This document shows, one piece after another, positions 5,972-6,061 of a stretch of DNA of 6,061 nt. Source of the DNA: Flavobacteriales bacterium (GTDB lineage: Bacteria > Bacteroidota > Bacteroidia > Flavobacteriales_D > Parvicellaceae); NCBI GenBank assembly GCA_026993705.1, contig JALWSJ010000306.1:8447-14507 (forward strand). The letters run 5' to 3'. Under the pieces are notes generated by a model. The model did not search any database, was not told where the DNA came from, and was given only the letters and a program-made list of their open reading frames with translations. A program made the position numbers and the translations under genes. The stretch's first letter is position 1; every line of letters begins with the position of its first letter.

Positions 5972-6061
5972 TAGAACGGCGTGTTTGAACTCCTTTTGGT
6001 TTGTTGCATATATGCAAACCAAAAGAGTGAGTAGTGATAGCCCGACCCCAATTTACCAAAC
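5961..6061 (-). repeat. Repeat module E: inverted relative of module A at the right window edge
   Basis: On the minus strand the order matches module A. GGGGTCGGGCTATC (6049-6036) is followed by a hairpin with arms CTTTTGGTTTG/CAAACCAAAAG (plus 5993-6003 and 6015-6025, 11-nt loop), then GCCGTTC and TATCCCTAACGCG (to 5961). The outer end reads GTTTGG at the window edge, as at 5087. The hairpin keeps the geometry of module A with a different inner stem sequence. It may extend slightly beyond the window. Confidence 0.65.

Larger units (their letters stand above)
5087..6061. other. Non-coding inverted-repeat island, about 975 bp, running off the right edge
   Basis: No credible coding frame exists here on either strand. 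Almost the whole stretch can be assigned to foldback units, listed separately. The two outer modules (5151-5228 and 5961-6049) are related and face each other in opposite orientation. Both outer edges carry GTTTGG, at 5087-5092 on plus and at 6061-6056 on minus, so the window may end very near the island boundary. The core TCCCTAAC/GTTAGGGA, with one single-mismatch copy, occurs six times at unit borders: 5218, 5362, 5477, 5801, 5815 and 5964. This suggests a composite of small mobile or structured repeats. No transposase, integrase or reverse transcriptase gene is in the window. Confidence 0.7.

Noticed and set aside
5216..5972. Integron attC sites or gene-cassette array, because GTTAGG/CCTAAC resembles the GTTRRRY/RYYYAAC core
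   Set aside because: GTTAGGG and CCCTAAC break the seventh position of the attC core. The sites alternate in orientation, no cassette ORFs lie between them, and no integrase is visible.
5087..6061. CRISPR array
   Set aside because: The repeats are inverted, diverged and unevenly spaced by about 6 to 320 bp, without regular short direct repeats and spacers or cas genes.
5087..6061. Retron, diversity-generating element or group II intron
   Set aside because: Long foldbacks can suggest msr/msd or intron RNA, but no reverse transcriptase frame exists in the window and no intron domain V-like motif was recognised.

Overview
The window looks like a piece of a Flavobacteriia (Bacteroidota) chromosome. 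It is AT-rich and has a TAnnTTTG-type -7 promoter motif, no clear Shine-Dalgarno sequences, and an efflux operon in the regulator - TolC-like - adaptor - RND order familiar from that group. The genus cannot be fixed from the sequence alone.

Positions 1-5005 hold one minus-strand operon, read right to left. It encodes a TetR-family repressor (4400-5005), a TolC-like outer-membrane channel (3073-4398), a lipoprotein periplasmic adaptor (2019-3062) and an RND inner-membrane pump (1-1985). The pump gene is open for 661 codons and runs off the left edge. Gaps between genes are 1, 10 and 33 nt, so the four are very probably co-transcribed. The three structural proteins make a complete tripartite drug/solute:proton exporter, and the TetR protein is the likely substrate-responsive repressor. 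A promoter match and a candidate operator lie just upstream of tetR. The pump has two notable traits: an Asp-Asn pair where AcrB has Asp-Asp in TM4, and about 100 extra residues with about four extra hydrophobic segments between the TM6 and TM7 equivalents.

Positions 5006-6061 hold no credible gene. After the tetR promoter comes a dense island of inverted-repeat DNA from about 5087 to the window end. It contains a 55-bp terminator-like hairpin, a box-plus-hairpin module at each end in opposite orientation, and between them foldback elements of about 156, 63, 332 and 157 bp. Most of these end in the core TCCCTAAC/GTTAGGGA. The two end modules share an 11-bp stem and 11-nt loop whose inner stem differs in sequence but stays paired. 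Elements B and C are diverged relatives, each self-complementary along most of its length. This suggests a family of non-autonomous, structure-dependent repeats (MITE-, foldback- or REP-like). No transposase, integrase or reverse transcriptase is visible in the window. The island is the part most worth following up.
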